DNA from: CAZPHU01 sp964419255
Lineage (GTDB): Bacteria > Fibrobacterota > Chitinivibrionia > Chitinivibrionales > CAYFVL01
Assembly: GCA_964419255.1 (NCBI GenBank)
Contig: CAYQOU010000001.1
Location: forward strand, 1 to 64,000
Direction: 5' to 3'
DNA: 64,000 nucleotides
Shown here: piece by piece, positions 42,931 to 51,923 of the stretch
Numbering within the stretch: the stretch's first letter is position 1
Layout: each line of letters begins with the position of its first letter
Program-made: the position numbers and the translations under genes
The notes under the pieces: generated by a model
Database searches by the model: none
What the model was told of the DNA's origin: nothing
Seen by the model: only the letters and a program-made list of their open reading frames with translations

Positions 42931-44961
42931 ATGAAAAAGGCTTTCCATTTCTTTACAGTCACCATTTGCGCAATGCTGCTTTGGATCACATCGGCAGTCG
43001 CTCAAACAAATGCCGATTTGGACAAGATGATTGCGGTGAAGGAAAGAGATTTGTGGGATGAGCATCCCGAATGGCTCTGGTTTGACGATTTTGAGAATAT
43101 AAGCGATCTCGGCGATAATTATCAGGATTATAGCGACAACAGCAATAGCTTCGGGGTAACCGATGAGGATGCGTTTGAGGGAAGCAGATCGTTGCGTCAA
43201 AACTACGCCAATGGGCAGGTCAATGGCGGATGGATCGTACGGTATAGAGAAGAGGGTTTTCCTTCACATCTGTTCATGAGATGGTACCACAAGTATGAAG
43301 AGGGCTTCGACGGGGCACCTCAGAAGATGGCTCGCATGCGCAACCGATGCCACAGCACTTGGACCAAGCCCTTTGGGGTTTACTGTTGGGTAGAGGATGG
43401 GCGGATTGTGGCGGACATCAAGGCGACAACCAGCTCCCAGGCAAACAGCAGCGGATGGCTTCCCAAGGCGTGGTCCAATTTCCACGTTAACGCACCGGAG
43501 AATGTGGGGCGGTGGATCTGTTTCGAGATGGAGGTCAGACTCAACGATCCGGGCCAGCAGAATGGGTTCTGCAGAATCTGGGCGGATGATGAGTTGATTG
43601 TGGAGAAGAGCGGACTTGACATTCGGGGAAATGATGACTGGACGTTTAATGAGGTGATGCTTGATGGATACTGGAATGATGGCTCACCGAAAGAACAAAA
43701 TCGTTATTTCGACAATTTTATCATCTCCACCGAAAGAATAGGACCGATAAGCACCACGCAGGTCGGTGAGAATGACCCGGACCAGGGGGGCAAAGATTCG
43801 GAGTCGGACGATGGAGGTTCGACCCCGGACAGCCTTCAATCGGGAGAGGATGATCCTGCAACGGGAGAGGATGATGCCGGAATGGAAGATGAGACATCCT
43901 CTCCAGTGGGCATGGGAGAGGACAACTGGGAGGATCATCCTGAGTGGTTATGGTTCGACGATTTCGAAGATTTAAGCGCTTTAGGAGAGAACTATCAGGA
44001 TTATAGTGACAACAGTAACAGTTTCGGAGTCACCGATGAGGACGCATTTGCAGGCAACAAATCGCTGCGACAGCACTATTCGAGTGGACAGAAAAATGGT
44101 GGGTGGATCATACGCTACCGTGAAGAGGGGTTTCCCGAGCATCTGTTTATGAGATGGTACCACAAATACGAGGAGGGCTTTGATGGGGCACCGCAGAAGA
44201 TGGCCCGTATGCGCAACCGTTCTCACAGCAATTGGACAAAGCCTTTTGGGGTTTACTGTTGGGTCGAGGACGGGCGGATTGTGGCGGAAATCAAGGCGAC
44301 GACCAGCTCCCAGGCAAACGGCAGCGGATGGCTGCCCAAGGCGTGGTCCGATTTCGACGTAAATGCGCCGGAGAATGTGGGGCGGTGGATCTGTTTTGAG
44401 ATGGAGGTGAAACTAAACGACCCCGGCGAGCAAAACGGATACTGCAGAATCTGGGCGGATGATGAGTTGATTGTGGAGAAAACCGGCATTGACATTCGGG
44501 GTGACGACGATTGGACGTTTAATGAGGTGATGCTGGATGGCTACTGGAATGACGGCTCGCCCAAAGATCAAAGCCGCTATTTCGATAACTTTGTGATCTC
44601 CACCCAAAGGATCGGTCAGATGGCCGCTGGCGATTCGGATTCGACACACTTAAATCCCGAGCCTCCCTCGACAAGCATTGCGGGGGGTCGGATCACCGGC
44701 GCTTCAGGCAAGCCGGGCTATTCGATGAAGCATGCCGTTGTAAACGGCGGAATTCAGTTTACCGTGCAGCTTCCGCAGCCGGATCAGATTAATCTGAACG
44801 TATATAATTTGCATGGAAAGAAGATATGGGGTCATTCGAAATTCGGTAGTACAGGAGTAAATACTATCGACATGAAAAACAGCGCCTCCGGACGCTATAT
44901 CGTAAAGCTCGATTTGGTAAACAGTGGAGTAAAAGAAGCTAAGATGATTAAGGTTTATTGA
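42931..44961 (+). CDS. Secreted protein with two near-identical jelly-roll (polysaccharide-lyase-like) domains and a C-terminal sorting domain
   Basis: A 676-residue protein. A signal peptide (about 1-25, ending AVAQ) is followed by domain A (about 42-275) and domain B (about 333-566), roughly 85 percent identical by eye. Each holds DGAPQKMARMRNR, FGVYCWVEDGRIVA, ENVGRWICFEMEV and RYFDNFxIST. The pattern VKLNDPGxxNG, W-x-D-D-E and YFDN resembles jelly-roll lyases of the PL14/PL20 sort and related lectin-like domains. An acidic linker joins the two. The C-terminal 70 residues (INLNVYNLHGKKIWG through SGRYIVKLDL) are a T9SS/Fibrobacter-type sorting domain. It may cut or bind the polymer made by the locus. 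AAAGGGG precedes the ATG. Confidence 0.8.
   Translation: MKKAFHFFTVTICAMLLWITSAVAQTNADLDKMIAVKERDLWDEHPEWLWFDDFENISDLGDNYQDYSDNSNSFGVTDEDAFEGSRSLRQNYANGQVNGGWIVRYREEGFPSHLFMRWYHKYEEGFDGAPQKMARMRNRCHSTWTKPFGVYCWVEDGRIVADIKATTSSQANSSGWLPKAWSNFHVNAPENVGRWICFEMEVRLNDPGQQNGFCRIWADDELIVEKSGLDIRGNDDWTFNEVMLDGYWNDGSPKEQNRYFDNFIISTERIGPISTTQVGENDPDQGGKDSESDDGGSTPDSLQSGEDDPATGEDDAGMEDETSSPVGMGEDNWEDHPEWLWFDDFEDLSALGENYQDYSDNSNSFGVTDEDAFAGNKSLRQHYSSGQKNGGWIIRYREEGFPEHLFMRWYHKYEEGFDGAPQKMARMRNRSHSNWTKPFGVYCWVEDGRIVAEIKATTSSQANGSGWLPKAWSDFDVNAPENVGRWICFEMEVKLNDPGEQNGYCRIWADDELIVEKTGIDIRGDDDWTFNEVMLDGYWNDGSPKDQSRYFDNFVISTQRIGQMAAGDSDSTHLNPEPPSTSIAGGRITGASGKPGYSMKHAVVNGGIQFTVQLPQPDQINLNVYNLHGKKIWGHSKFGSTGVNTIDMKNSASGRYIVKLDLVNSGVKEAKMIKVY
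43054..44620 (+). repeat. Internal tandem duplication of the jelly-roll domain coding sequence
   Basis: The coding sequence at 43054-43747 recurs at 43927-44620 with an offset of 873 bases. Long stretches are identical at nucleotide level, for example GCAGAATCTGGGCGGATGAT in both copies. This indicates a fairly recent duplication or ongoing gene conversion. Confidence 0.9.
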
Positions 44962-44994
44962 TCGGATCACGTTCCGTATGGAATTTTTTACAGA

Positions 44995-45029
44995 GGGGGG
45001 AAAGTCGCCAGGCGGCTTTCCCCCCATTT
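44995..45029 (+). terminator. Terminator after the jelly-roll gene
   Basis: GGGGGGAAAGTCGCC and GGCGGCTTTCCCCCC form a very strong stem (one G-T wobble) followed by ATTTT. Confidence 0.85.
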
Positions 45030-45301
45030 TCATGGTGCGCCGGTAAATCCCGCACAAGAGTCTGACAAGAACTTTCAAAATGATTATCAGAAACTTTGCG
45101 GAGAAATCATCATGAGGCATACATTTAAAACCTACCGGATTTGTCTGCAACAAAAAGCCGATAGTCTGGAACCACGCCACACTGATAAGAAAAAAGTAAA
45201 ATGCGAATGATAATCCTCCACAATTGGCCTTGGAATTGATTGTAAATTCATCAGCCATGTGATCCATGGAGGCATACAGATAACACAAGTATTGCTTCTA
45301 C

Positions 45302-45374
45302 CTGAACCGAGCGGTTCTGAGCGGATGAGCCCGCTCAATCTATCGAGGGCGGAAGGGTTGAGCTATTGTGCACC
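45302..45374. repeat. Dispersed palindromic element, copy R9 (one end only)
   Basis: CTGAACCGAGCGGTTCTGAG, then CGGATGAGCCCGCTCAAT and the inner segment GGAAGGGTTGAGCTATTGTG. It is the best-kept left end of the family. No right end was found. It lies in the leader of the flippase gene, within 44962-45469, which otherwise holds only the terminator. Confidence 0.6.
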
Positions 45375-45469
45375 TCTATGTTTCAAGTGGGGGGTGTGAA
45401 TCGAGGCGAGATAAACGCTTATGGCAGGTTCTATACGGGCTCGATGACTTTTCATATGTGAGGCCACAC

Positions 45470-46990
45470 ATGAAAGATGAGTACACACAGAAAAAGGTCG
45501 TAAATAACCCTTCTACGACACGGAATCAGCTCTACTGGAACACGTTGGTAAGAATTCCCGCGCATGCCTTGCGTGTCGTATCATCGGTGGTTGTGGCTCG
45601 TAAACTGGTTCCGGAGGATTATGGAATTGTGGGAATAGGGATGATGCTAATCGGCTACGCCAACCTTTTTACCACATTTGGTTTTGGTGAGGCTCTCATA
45701 CAGCGCGGAATAACCGATCGTCGTGTCATACGTTCGGTTTTCACTATCGACCTAACTGTCTCCCTGATTCTCGCATCGATTTTTTATGCGGCAAGTGGAG
45801 TGATTGCCGATTTTTTCGATACCCCGCAGGCCAAGACTGTCATACAGATTCTGTCGTTATTTTTCATTCTTACCGCCTTCCAATCGACGCCACACGCAAT
45901 ATTACGCAGAAAGATGGATTTCAAAGCAATATCAATCATAGACATCACAAAAGGATTTCTGGTGGCGGTCCTGACTTTGATTCTGGCATACATGGGGTTG
46001 GGGTACTGGGCGTTGGTGTTTGGTCAACTCGTACCGTTTATTTTCGTTAATATAATGCTCTCTATCCGTGCCGGATGGTTTCCGGTTCCCTATTTTAATC
46101 ATCAATTGATGAAAAGCATATACGATTTCGGTATATGGAATTTTTTGAAATCACAGCTGGAGTTTATTTCCAAGAATGTGGACAAGTTTGTGATCGGTCG
46201 ATGGATGGGGACGGTGGCGCTTGGGTTCTACGATAAGGCAATGAGTTTTGCGGTTATGCCTCTCAATCACCTGACCATGAATATCAATGCAGTGCTATTT
46301 TCATCATTCAGTGCAAACAAAGAGAACAGAAAAGAATTACAGACGCAGTTGAAAAAGTCGTTTACGCTTATTGCGGGAATCAATTTTCCCATATACGTCG
46401 GATTGGCCGTAACAGCTCCTCATCTGGTCAACAGTTTACTGGGAGAGAAGTGGGCTCCAATGGTGGCCTGTTTTCAAATAATCCTTGCCGCATGTATGGT
46501 CAAGTCTTTCTCCGGGATGGTTGCCGCATTCAATGTAGGGACCGGCAAATATCGCCAACACACCATACGGTCTTTTTTCTCCATAATCGGATTTGTCGCG
46601 GCCTGCTTGTATGCGATGAAGTTTGGGATAGAAGGAATAGCCTTGGCATTCCTTTTTTATTGCGTATTATTCATGAGCTTGACCGGTTCTCTGGTCTGCG
46701 GGCAGTTGTCGGTCACATGGAGAGAGTTTGTCTCGCCGGTAAGTCCACCTTTGATCGGATCGCTTATCATGGGCGGTATGGTATATCTGTTTGGCCGATA
46801 TGTGATGCCTGAGTATACTATCGTCAACCTGATCGTACTCTGTCTGCTTGGTGTTTGTGTCTATGGGGCCTTTATCTTAGTCGATAGCTCGTGGCAGACA
46901 CGGGAGCTGAAAAAAACTATCCGGAAGGACATCAGTAAACTACCACTTGCCGGTAAACTCGCCGGCAAATTAGTGAAAGGATACTCGTGA
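45470..46990 (+). CDS. Wzx-type polysaccharide flippase (MOP superfamily)
   Basis: A 506-residue protein with about twelve to fourteen membrane helices. The N-terminal part reads ARKLVPEDYGIVGIGMMLIG and FGFGEALIQRG, typical of the lipopolysaccharide biosynthesis/Wzx group. The C-terminal polysaccharide_synt_C-like region follows. It moves undecaprenyl-linked oligosaccharide to the periplasmic side. The ATG at 45470 has GTGAGG six bases upstream; an in-frame GTG at 45368 would add 34 residues without support. The end overlaps the next glycosyltransferase (GTGA). Confidence 0.9.
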   Translation: MKDEYTQKKVVNNPSTTRNQLYWNTLVRIPAHALRVVSSVVVARKLVPEDYGIVGIGMMLIGYANLFTTFGFGEALIQRGITDRRVIRSVFTIDLTVSLILASIFYAASGVIADFFDTPQAKTVIQILSLFFILTAFQSTPHAILRRKMDFKAISIIDITKGFLVAVLTLILAYMGLGYWALVFGQLVPFIFVNIMLSIRAGWFPVPYFNHQLMKSIYDFGIWNFLKSQLEFISKNVDKFVIGRWMGTVALGFYDKAMSFAVMPLNHLTMNINAVLFSSFSANKENRKELQTQLKKSFTLIAGINFPIYVGLAVTAPHLVNSLLGEKWAPMVACFQIILAACMVKSFSGMVAAFNVGTGKYRQHTIRSFFSIIGFVAACLYAMKFGIEGIALAFLFYCVLFMSLTGSLVCGQLSVTWREFVSPVSPPLIGSLIMGGMVYLFGRYVMPEYTIVNLIVLCLLGVCVYGAFILVDSSWQTRELKKTIRKDISKLPLAGKLAGKLVKGYS

Positions 46991-48255
46991 AGATACTTTC
47001 TCTGGCCATCAACGTAAAAGACGATGACAGGCGTGATAAGATTACCTATAATTTCATACTCAAGGAGCTTAACTGGCTGGCCGCTGCCGGTGTGGAGGTG
47101 TTTTATTTATCTGATCTGCCGGAGCACAAAAGTGAAAATGGGGTTATGTACCTGTCGAAGGATAAGATTCTGGAATCCTCTACTTTTATTCGACGGATAA
47201 GTAACGTCATGTTCCTTCTCCGTCATCTCTCCTTTTTTTTACCAATGATCCGACATAGTTTCAGTAAAACGATGCGAGTGTGTGGGGTGGAGCGGGCGTG
47301 TGCAAAGATAATAAAAAAACATAAAATCGACTGCATCCATTCTCATTTCTTCGAGCCCTTTGGCGAAAGCCTGGTCCTGGCCTCCAGACGTTTCCGCATT
47401 CCGGTTGTCGCAACTCTGCGGGGAGCGGAGCTGCGGGCGATGCCACAATTTTCATACGGGGCCCGGCTGGATCCCTTTTATGACGCGGCGCTGCGCAAAT
47501 CGCTTCCATACGTACATTTTATTACGGCCCCCAGTCGCTATCTATGCTCCATGCTTCTCGAGCTTTTCGGGGCGCAGGGCTCTCGAATCAAATATCTTCC
47601 CAATGGAGTGGAGCCAATCTCCTGCAGAAAAACGCTGCCTCCACCCCAGGAGCCAATCACATTCATCGGTGTGGCGAACATGTTTCCGATCAAAAACTTT
47701 CAACTAGTTTTCAGAGCGTTGCGACATCTGAGTGAGAGATTTGATTTTCAGGCCCATTTTGTCGGAAGCGGTGTCATTCTGGACACTTTCAGAGAGCATC
47801 TGAGTACATTTAAACATGTGCATGTGCATCGGGAAATGCCCAAAACGCAGCTGTTTCCGCTTATGGCACGATGTGATTTTCTGGTTCATCCAAGTTATTC
47901 CGAAGGCATGCCCAATGTTGTCCTCGAGGCTCAGGCAATGGGGCTGCCATGTGTGCTTTCGGATATAGACGTTCACCGGGAAATAGTCATCGATGGTAAA
48001 AACGGGTATTTGTTCGATCCTTACAAATACGATGGATTCATCGAAAAAATGTCACTTGCATTAAGCAGCAGGCAGATGTTGTGGGATATGAGAGAACTCT
48101 GTATGAGGGCGGCGTCGAGCTTTACTCTCGAGAAGAAGATGCTTGAGATGATGGAGATTTACAATGCGCTGATTAACACATCTTACGAGACGCTGTGTGA
48201 TCCGGCGGCAATTGTGGACGGTATACGGAAGGAATATACTTATGCAACCACCTAA
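46987..48255 (+). CDS. Glycosyltransferase family 4
   Basis: A 422-residue GT4 enzyme with GTG start overlapping the flippase stop by four bases. Its donor domain shows KYLPNGVEPI, FIGVANMFPIKNFQLVFRAL, CDFLVHPSYSEGMPNVVLEA with the catalytic glutamate pair, and GLPCVLSDIDVHREIV. It adds a sugar to the repeating unit. The coupling to wzx and the next GT4 gene marks one operon. Confidence 0.92.
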   Translation: MKILSLAINVKDDDRRDKITYNFILKELNWLAAAGVEVFYLSDLPEHKSENGVMYLSKDKILESSTFIRRISNVMFLLRHLSFFLPMIRHSFSKTMRVCGVERACAKIIKKHKIDCIHSHFFEPFGESLVLASRRFRIPVVATLRGAELRAMPQFSYGARLDPFYDAALRKSLPYVHFITAPSRYLCSMLLELFGAQGSRIKYLPNGVEPISCRKTLPPPQEPITFIGVANMFPIKNFQLVFRALRHLSERFDFQAHFVGSGVILDTFREHLSTFKHVHVHREMPKTQLFPLMARCDFLVHPSYSEGMPNVVLEAQAMGLPCVLSDIDVHREIVIDGKNGYLFDPYKYDGFIEKMSLALSSRQMLWDMRELCMRAASSFTLEKKMLEMMEIYNALINTSYETLCDPAAIVDGIRKEYTYATT

Positions 48256-49429
48256 ACTGTTGTTTCTTGGATGCGGACCCGAGATGCCGAAGAAATCATT
48301 TGCATATCGTGCTCGTTTCGAATGGTTGAGCAAGTGGTGCAGCGGCTATATCATCACTCCCGTCAGCGGAAGCAATCATATGAAGCTGGACCACATCGCC
48401 TCATTTGCATTTTTGGCATACATCTTTCATGATGGCAACTGCGTCATTCGTAACCTCAAGTTGTGTTTCCATACGATAACCAAGGCTCTTGCACTGCATC
48501 TGGGCGGTAACACATATGACGTAATCGTAGCGCCAAATCCACTTTTGATTGGCCTTATTGCCCTGTTGCTGGGAAAGATTACCGGAGCGAAAGTCATGAT
48601 CGAGGTTAAGGGTAATTTACAGCAGGCATTCAAATACGGGGCGACCGGACTGGTGGAGCCGGGGGTAATGGGTAAAATTAAACATCGAATCGCCGGCCCC
48701 CTTGCCTCCTCCGTTATCGGTAAGGCAAATCTGACAAAATACATGTATGAGGGGCAACTCAATTTCCTCGCCGAGCGGGTACGCAGAAGAATAAAACTTA
48801 CAAAATTTCCCGATTTTGTACCCATTTCACTTTATGTCAATCGAAAGAGGCTCAATGGTAAGTATATTCTTCTTCTTGGTTACCCCTGGTATTTAAAGGG
48901 AGTAGACATCCTCATACAATCATTCAAAATGATCGCCGACGACTTTCCCCGCTACTCGTTGAAAATTGTCGGGTGGTGTCCAACGGGAAAGGACTACTTT
49001 CAGAGGCTGGCTGGTGGCCATCCACGAATACAACTGTGTGGTCCTGTCTATTACGACCAGGTGCCGCAGCTTATGTGCAACTGCTCTCTGTTTGTCCTTG
49101 CCTCTCGAACGGAAGCATTGGGCCGCGTGCTTATCGAGGCAATGGCAAGCAGAAAACCGATTATTGCATCGAATGTCGATGGGATACCATCTATCATAAG
49201 AGACGGGTACAATGGGTTGTTGTTCGAATCGGAGAATGCAGAGGCGTTGGCGGAGAAAATGCGTATGGTACTTTCAAATTATTCGTTGGCCAGGAGTCTG
49301 GCTCGGAATGGATATACATTTGCAAAGGATCACTTATCAGAAGAGCACTATACTGCAAATTATCGCAAATCCGTGGAGCAACTGATTCGTTTTCCGACAT
49401 ATGAGAATGTTGAAACGGCCAATAAATAG
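48242..49429 (+). CDS. Glycosyltransferase family 4
   Basis: A 395-residue GT4 enzyme. Donor-domain motifs are LLGYPWYLKGVDILIQSFK, VGWCPTGKDYFQRLAGGHP and SLFVLASRTEALGRVLIEAM with IASNVDGIPSIIRDG. The ATG at 48242 with GGAAGGA upstream is preferred to 48197. It overlaps the previous gene by 14 bases. Acceptor and donor are unknown. Confidence 0.9.
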   Translation: MQPPKLLFLGCGPEMPKKSFAYRARFEWLSKWCSGYIITPVSGSNHMKLDHIASFAFLAYIFHDGNCVIRNLKLCFHTITKALALHLGGNTYDVIVAPNPLLIGLIALLLGKITGAKVMIEVKGNLQQAFKYGATGLVEPGVMGKIKHRIAGPLASSVIGKANLTKYMYEGQLNFLAERVRRRIKLTKFPDFVPISLYVNRKRLNGKYILLLGYPWYLKGVDILIQSFKMIADDFPRYSLKIVGWCPTGKDYFQRLAGGHPRIQLCGPVYYDQVPQLMCNCSLFVLASRTEALGRVLIEAMASRKPIIASNVDGIPSIIRDGYNGLLFESENAEALAEKMRMVLSNYSLARSLARNGYTFAKDHLSEEHYTANYRKSVEQLIRFPTYENVETANK

Positions 49430-49431
49430 GT

Positions 49432-49531
49432 CGGCGTTTTTGACTTCGCCTGAACACCGCTCAGTGTTTTGTGTGTTCAGAACGCCGGCTTCCCAAGTTT
49501 CTTTTGTTTTGCAGTATACTGCAAAACAAAA
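49432..49531. other. Nested inverted repeats ending in a 30-bp perfect palindrome
   Basis: CGGCGTT (49432) pairs with AACGCCG (49481), enclosing CTGAACAC (49450) and GTGTTCAG (49473). Next to it 49502-49531 is a perfect palindrome centred on GCAGTATACTGC, with arms TTTTGTTTTGCAGTA and its complement. The block lies between two glycosyltransferase genes on the same strand and may act as terminator or binding site. Confidence 0.7.
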
Positions 49532-49561
49532 AAATAATGGTTATCACGAGGGGAGTGAGGG

Positions 49562-50518
49562 GTGAAGAGTAGATCAAAAGATACCGATATAAGTGTAATC
49601 ATACCCACATACAACTGTGCCGGATATATTGGCCTGGCCATAGAATCGGTGCTCGCTCAATCTCAGTCTGTAAGGGAGTTACTGGTTATCGATGATGGCT
49701 CCATCGACAATACCGCCGAGGTGGTGGGAAAACATGCGAAAAATAAAAAGGTAAAATATATAAAGAAGGAAAATGGTGGACAGGCCTCTGCGCGCAGGTA
49801 TGGTGTACAGAATGCATCAGGCAGATATGTCGCGTTTCTTGATGCCGATGATGTATGGGAGCCCAGAAAAATCGAACGACAGATGGAGGTGCTTGACGAT
49901 CCCCAAAACCACATCTGCTTTACGGAAGTCTCGGGAATCGATGAAGAGGGTAACCCGGTGAAATTCGAACATGTAAAAGGGCAGACGCTTAGACGGGGAC
50001 GGGTGGTGGATTATCTGTATGTTAATAATTTTGTCCCGCATTCCTCCCTGGTGGTTGAGAAGAAATATATAGAACAGGTTGGCTCATTCGATGAGAGCTT
50101 ACGCATGGGTGATGATTGGGACATTGTATTGCGTCTATCGACGTGTCTTGACTTTGAATACGTACCTCAAAAACTTGTTCGATATCGAATACGGAGAAAC
50201 CAGCTGTCAAGAAATTTTGAGCAACGCATAGCAGATCAGGATAGAATCGTCGAAAAATTCAAGCGCGAGTACCCTCAGTACCTCACCACTGTTCTGATTC
50301 GAAGGGGCAATGCATTCCGCGCACGTAACCGGGGATATCATTATGCGCAGTGTGATTTGCGCAAGGCTCTCTATTTTTACACAAAAGCGGTGACAAATGA
50401 TCCACTCAATATTTTGAATTACAGGGGAATCGCGCGAAGCTTAGTTTACGGCGGCCTCAGAGCAGCCGCAAGGAATTATCTGTTTGCAAACCGATTTCAG
50501 GCCGGACAAAATGGATAG
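49562..50518 (+). CDS. Glycosyltransferase family 2
   Basis: A 318-residue GT-A enzyme. DISVIIPTYNCAGYIGLAIE opens the domain. VIDDGSIDNT and FLDADDVWEPRKIERQ give the nucleotide and metal sites (DxD), and MGDDWDIVLRLST the acceptor-side ED-type motif. The C-terminal 100 residues are helical and resemble a TPR-like tail. It starts with GTG. It is soluble and probably membrane-associated through the operon's lipid-linked intermediate. Confidence 0.92.
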   Translation: MKSRSKDTDISVIIPTYNCAGYIGLAIESVLAQSQSVRELLVIDDGSIDNTAEVVGKHAKNKKVKYIKKENGGQASARRYGVQNASGRYVAFLDADDVWEPRKIERQMEVLDDPQNHICFTEVSGIDEEGNPVKFEHVKGQTLRRGRVVDYLYVNNFVPHSSLVVEKKYIEQVGSFDESLRMGDDWDIVLRLSTCLDFEYVPQKLVRYRIRRNQLSRNFEQRIADQDRIVEKFKREYPQYLTTVLIRRGNAFRARNRGYHYAQCDLRKALYFYTKAVTNDPLNILNYRGIARSLVYGGLRAAARNYLFANRFQAGQNG

Positions 50519-50637
50519 TCTGGAGAGGTCCTGGAGGATTCCAAAGAACCTCTCTTATACCATGCTGTTCTGAAGTCTGCGAATATATCGGCTTTTCATC
50601 GATGGTGCATCAAAGGCTTTCATCATCCTGCGGCTGT

Positions 50638-51729
50638 TTATTTTTTACTCATCAGCATCATTGTGTCTGCTGAGTTGCCGTTCTGGGAATGAAGCACCCG
50701 TTTCATTACCATACGGATGAAGAGCCTGTTCGCATCCATCTCCCATACCGATTCTCGAGAAAGAACAAACGGATCCACGGTGGCATCGTTGGCCGAATCA
50801 CAGGTTGTGACTGCGGATTTGTATCCATGATTTTTTAATGCCCCGATAACCCGCTCATCAAAGTCGCATAGCCTCCCGTTTGGGTAGGCAAAAGACTCCA
50901 CAGGCGTATCAATCTGAGTTTCAATTTCCCTTTTTGAATCTGCAACTTCCTGATCGATTTGCTCATCGGTCAGGTGGGAGAGAATGGGATGTGAAACGGT
51001 ATGGCTTCCAAACTCTATACCGGCTTTTTGCATATAACGCACCTCGTCCCAGTTGAGCATAAGCCGTCTTTCTCTCTTTGGAGGCACGCCGAGGAGGCTT
51101 TGGAGATGCTGTATATGCTCTTCCCGCCTTTCAGGGGAAAACTGCTTAAACCACTCCAATAGCATTTTTATGGCGGCAAGGCGGGTTTGCTGGGAATCAA
51201 GCGGCAGGCGTATGCCGAAGAAATATTCCGAAAGCGTTGAGCAATGTGTATGCCTGACCGTGGAAATGATACGATCGGGCCATAGCGTTTTTCCGGTACC
51301 GATGAAATCGGTCGCCAGAAATATAGTTGCCGGCACATGGTGTTTCTTTAGTATAGGGGCGGCATAAAGCAGATTGTCAAGATACCCGTCGTCAAAAGTG
51401 ACACAGGCTGTTTTGGGCGGTATAATCCCCCGTTCCAATGCAAGATAGAGTTGATTGATTGTCATGAGGTTAAAGGCGCCCGAAAGCATTGACATCTGCT
51501 GGTCGAAATCCGTCACACGAATTGCATCTATAGCATATGGATCGGATTTGGGCAGTATTCGATGATAATACAATATCTGAAAGGGAGGACCGTTTTTTCT
51601 TGCTCGGAACTGCAGAAGTGTAGGGGCAAGCTGCATCCGTTCCGAATACTGCGAGGTCATCTGCCAGAGATATCCCTTTCGAAGAGTCCAGCCGGCACTG
51701 GAGAGAAGAAAGTTTTTTAAAATTGCCAT
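50638..51729 (-). CDS. Polysaccharide deacetylase (NodB homology)
   Basis: A 363-residue protein. The NodB domain runs from about residue 110 to 310. The catalytic motif CVTFDDGYLDNL has the Asp-Asp pair, GSHTVSHPILSH the zinc-binding histidines, and FAYPNGRLCDFDE the later motif. No signal peptide was seen. It would remove N- or O-acetyl groups from the surface polymer or a precursor. It lies opposite to its neighbours. Confidence 0.9.
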   Translation of the reverse strand: MAILKNFLLSSAGWTLRKGYLWQMTSQYSERMQLAPTLLQFRARKNGPPFQILYYHRILPKSDPYAIDAIRVTDFDQQMSMLSGAFNLMTINQLYLALERGIIPPKTACVTFDDGYLDNLLYAAPILKKHHVPATIFLATDFIGTGKTLWPDRIISTVRHTHCSTLSEYFFGIRLPLDSQQTRLAAIKMLLEWFKQFSPERREEHIQHLQSLLGVPPKRERRLMLNWDEVRYMQKAGIEFGSHTVSHPILSHLTDEQIDQEVADSKREIETQIDTPVESFAYPNGRLCDFDERVIGALKNHGYKSAVTTCDSANDATVDPFVLSRESVWEMDANRLFIRMVMKRVLHSQNGNSADTMMLMSKK

Positions 51730-51923
51730 AATCCATCTCTTTTCGTGATGAGTGATTGTGTATGAGGGCTCAGGTTTGTCACATTAAAAAAGCAACTCTT
51801 TTGCCACCGGCTTTACATTTCAACGGCATTTTTCCACTATTGTGCCATATCTTGGCACGAAAGTTCCATATGGTTTCTTAAAAGCTAATCAAAAAATGAA
51901 TGGTATCGCATCGGGAGGGCACA

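Noticed and set aside
44704..45288. Long minus-strand frame of 194 codons
   Set aside because: It lies antisense to the end of the jelly-roll gene and the following terminator, and it matches no family. It is a shadow frame.
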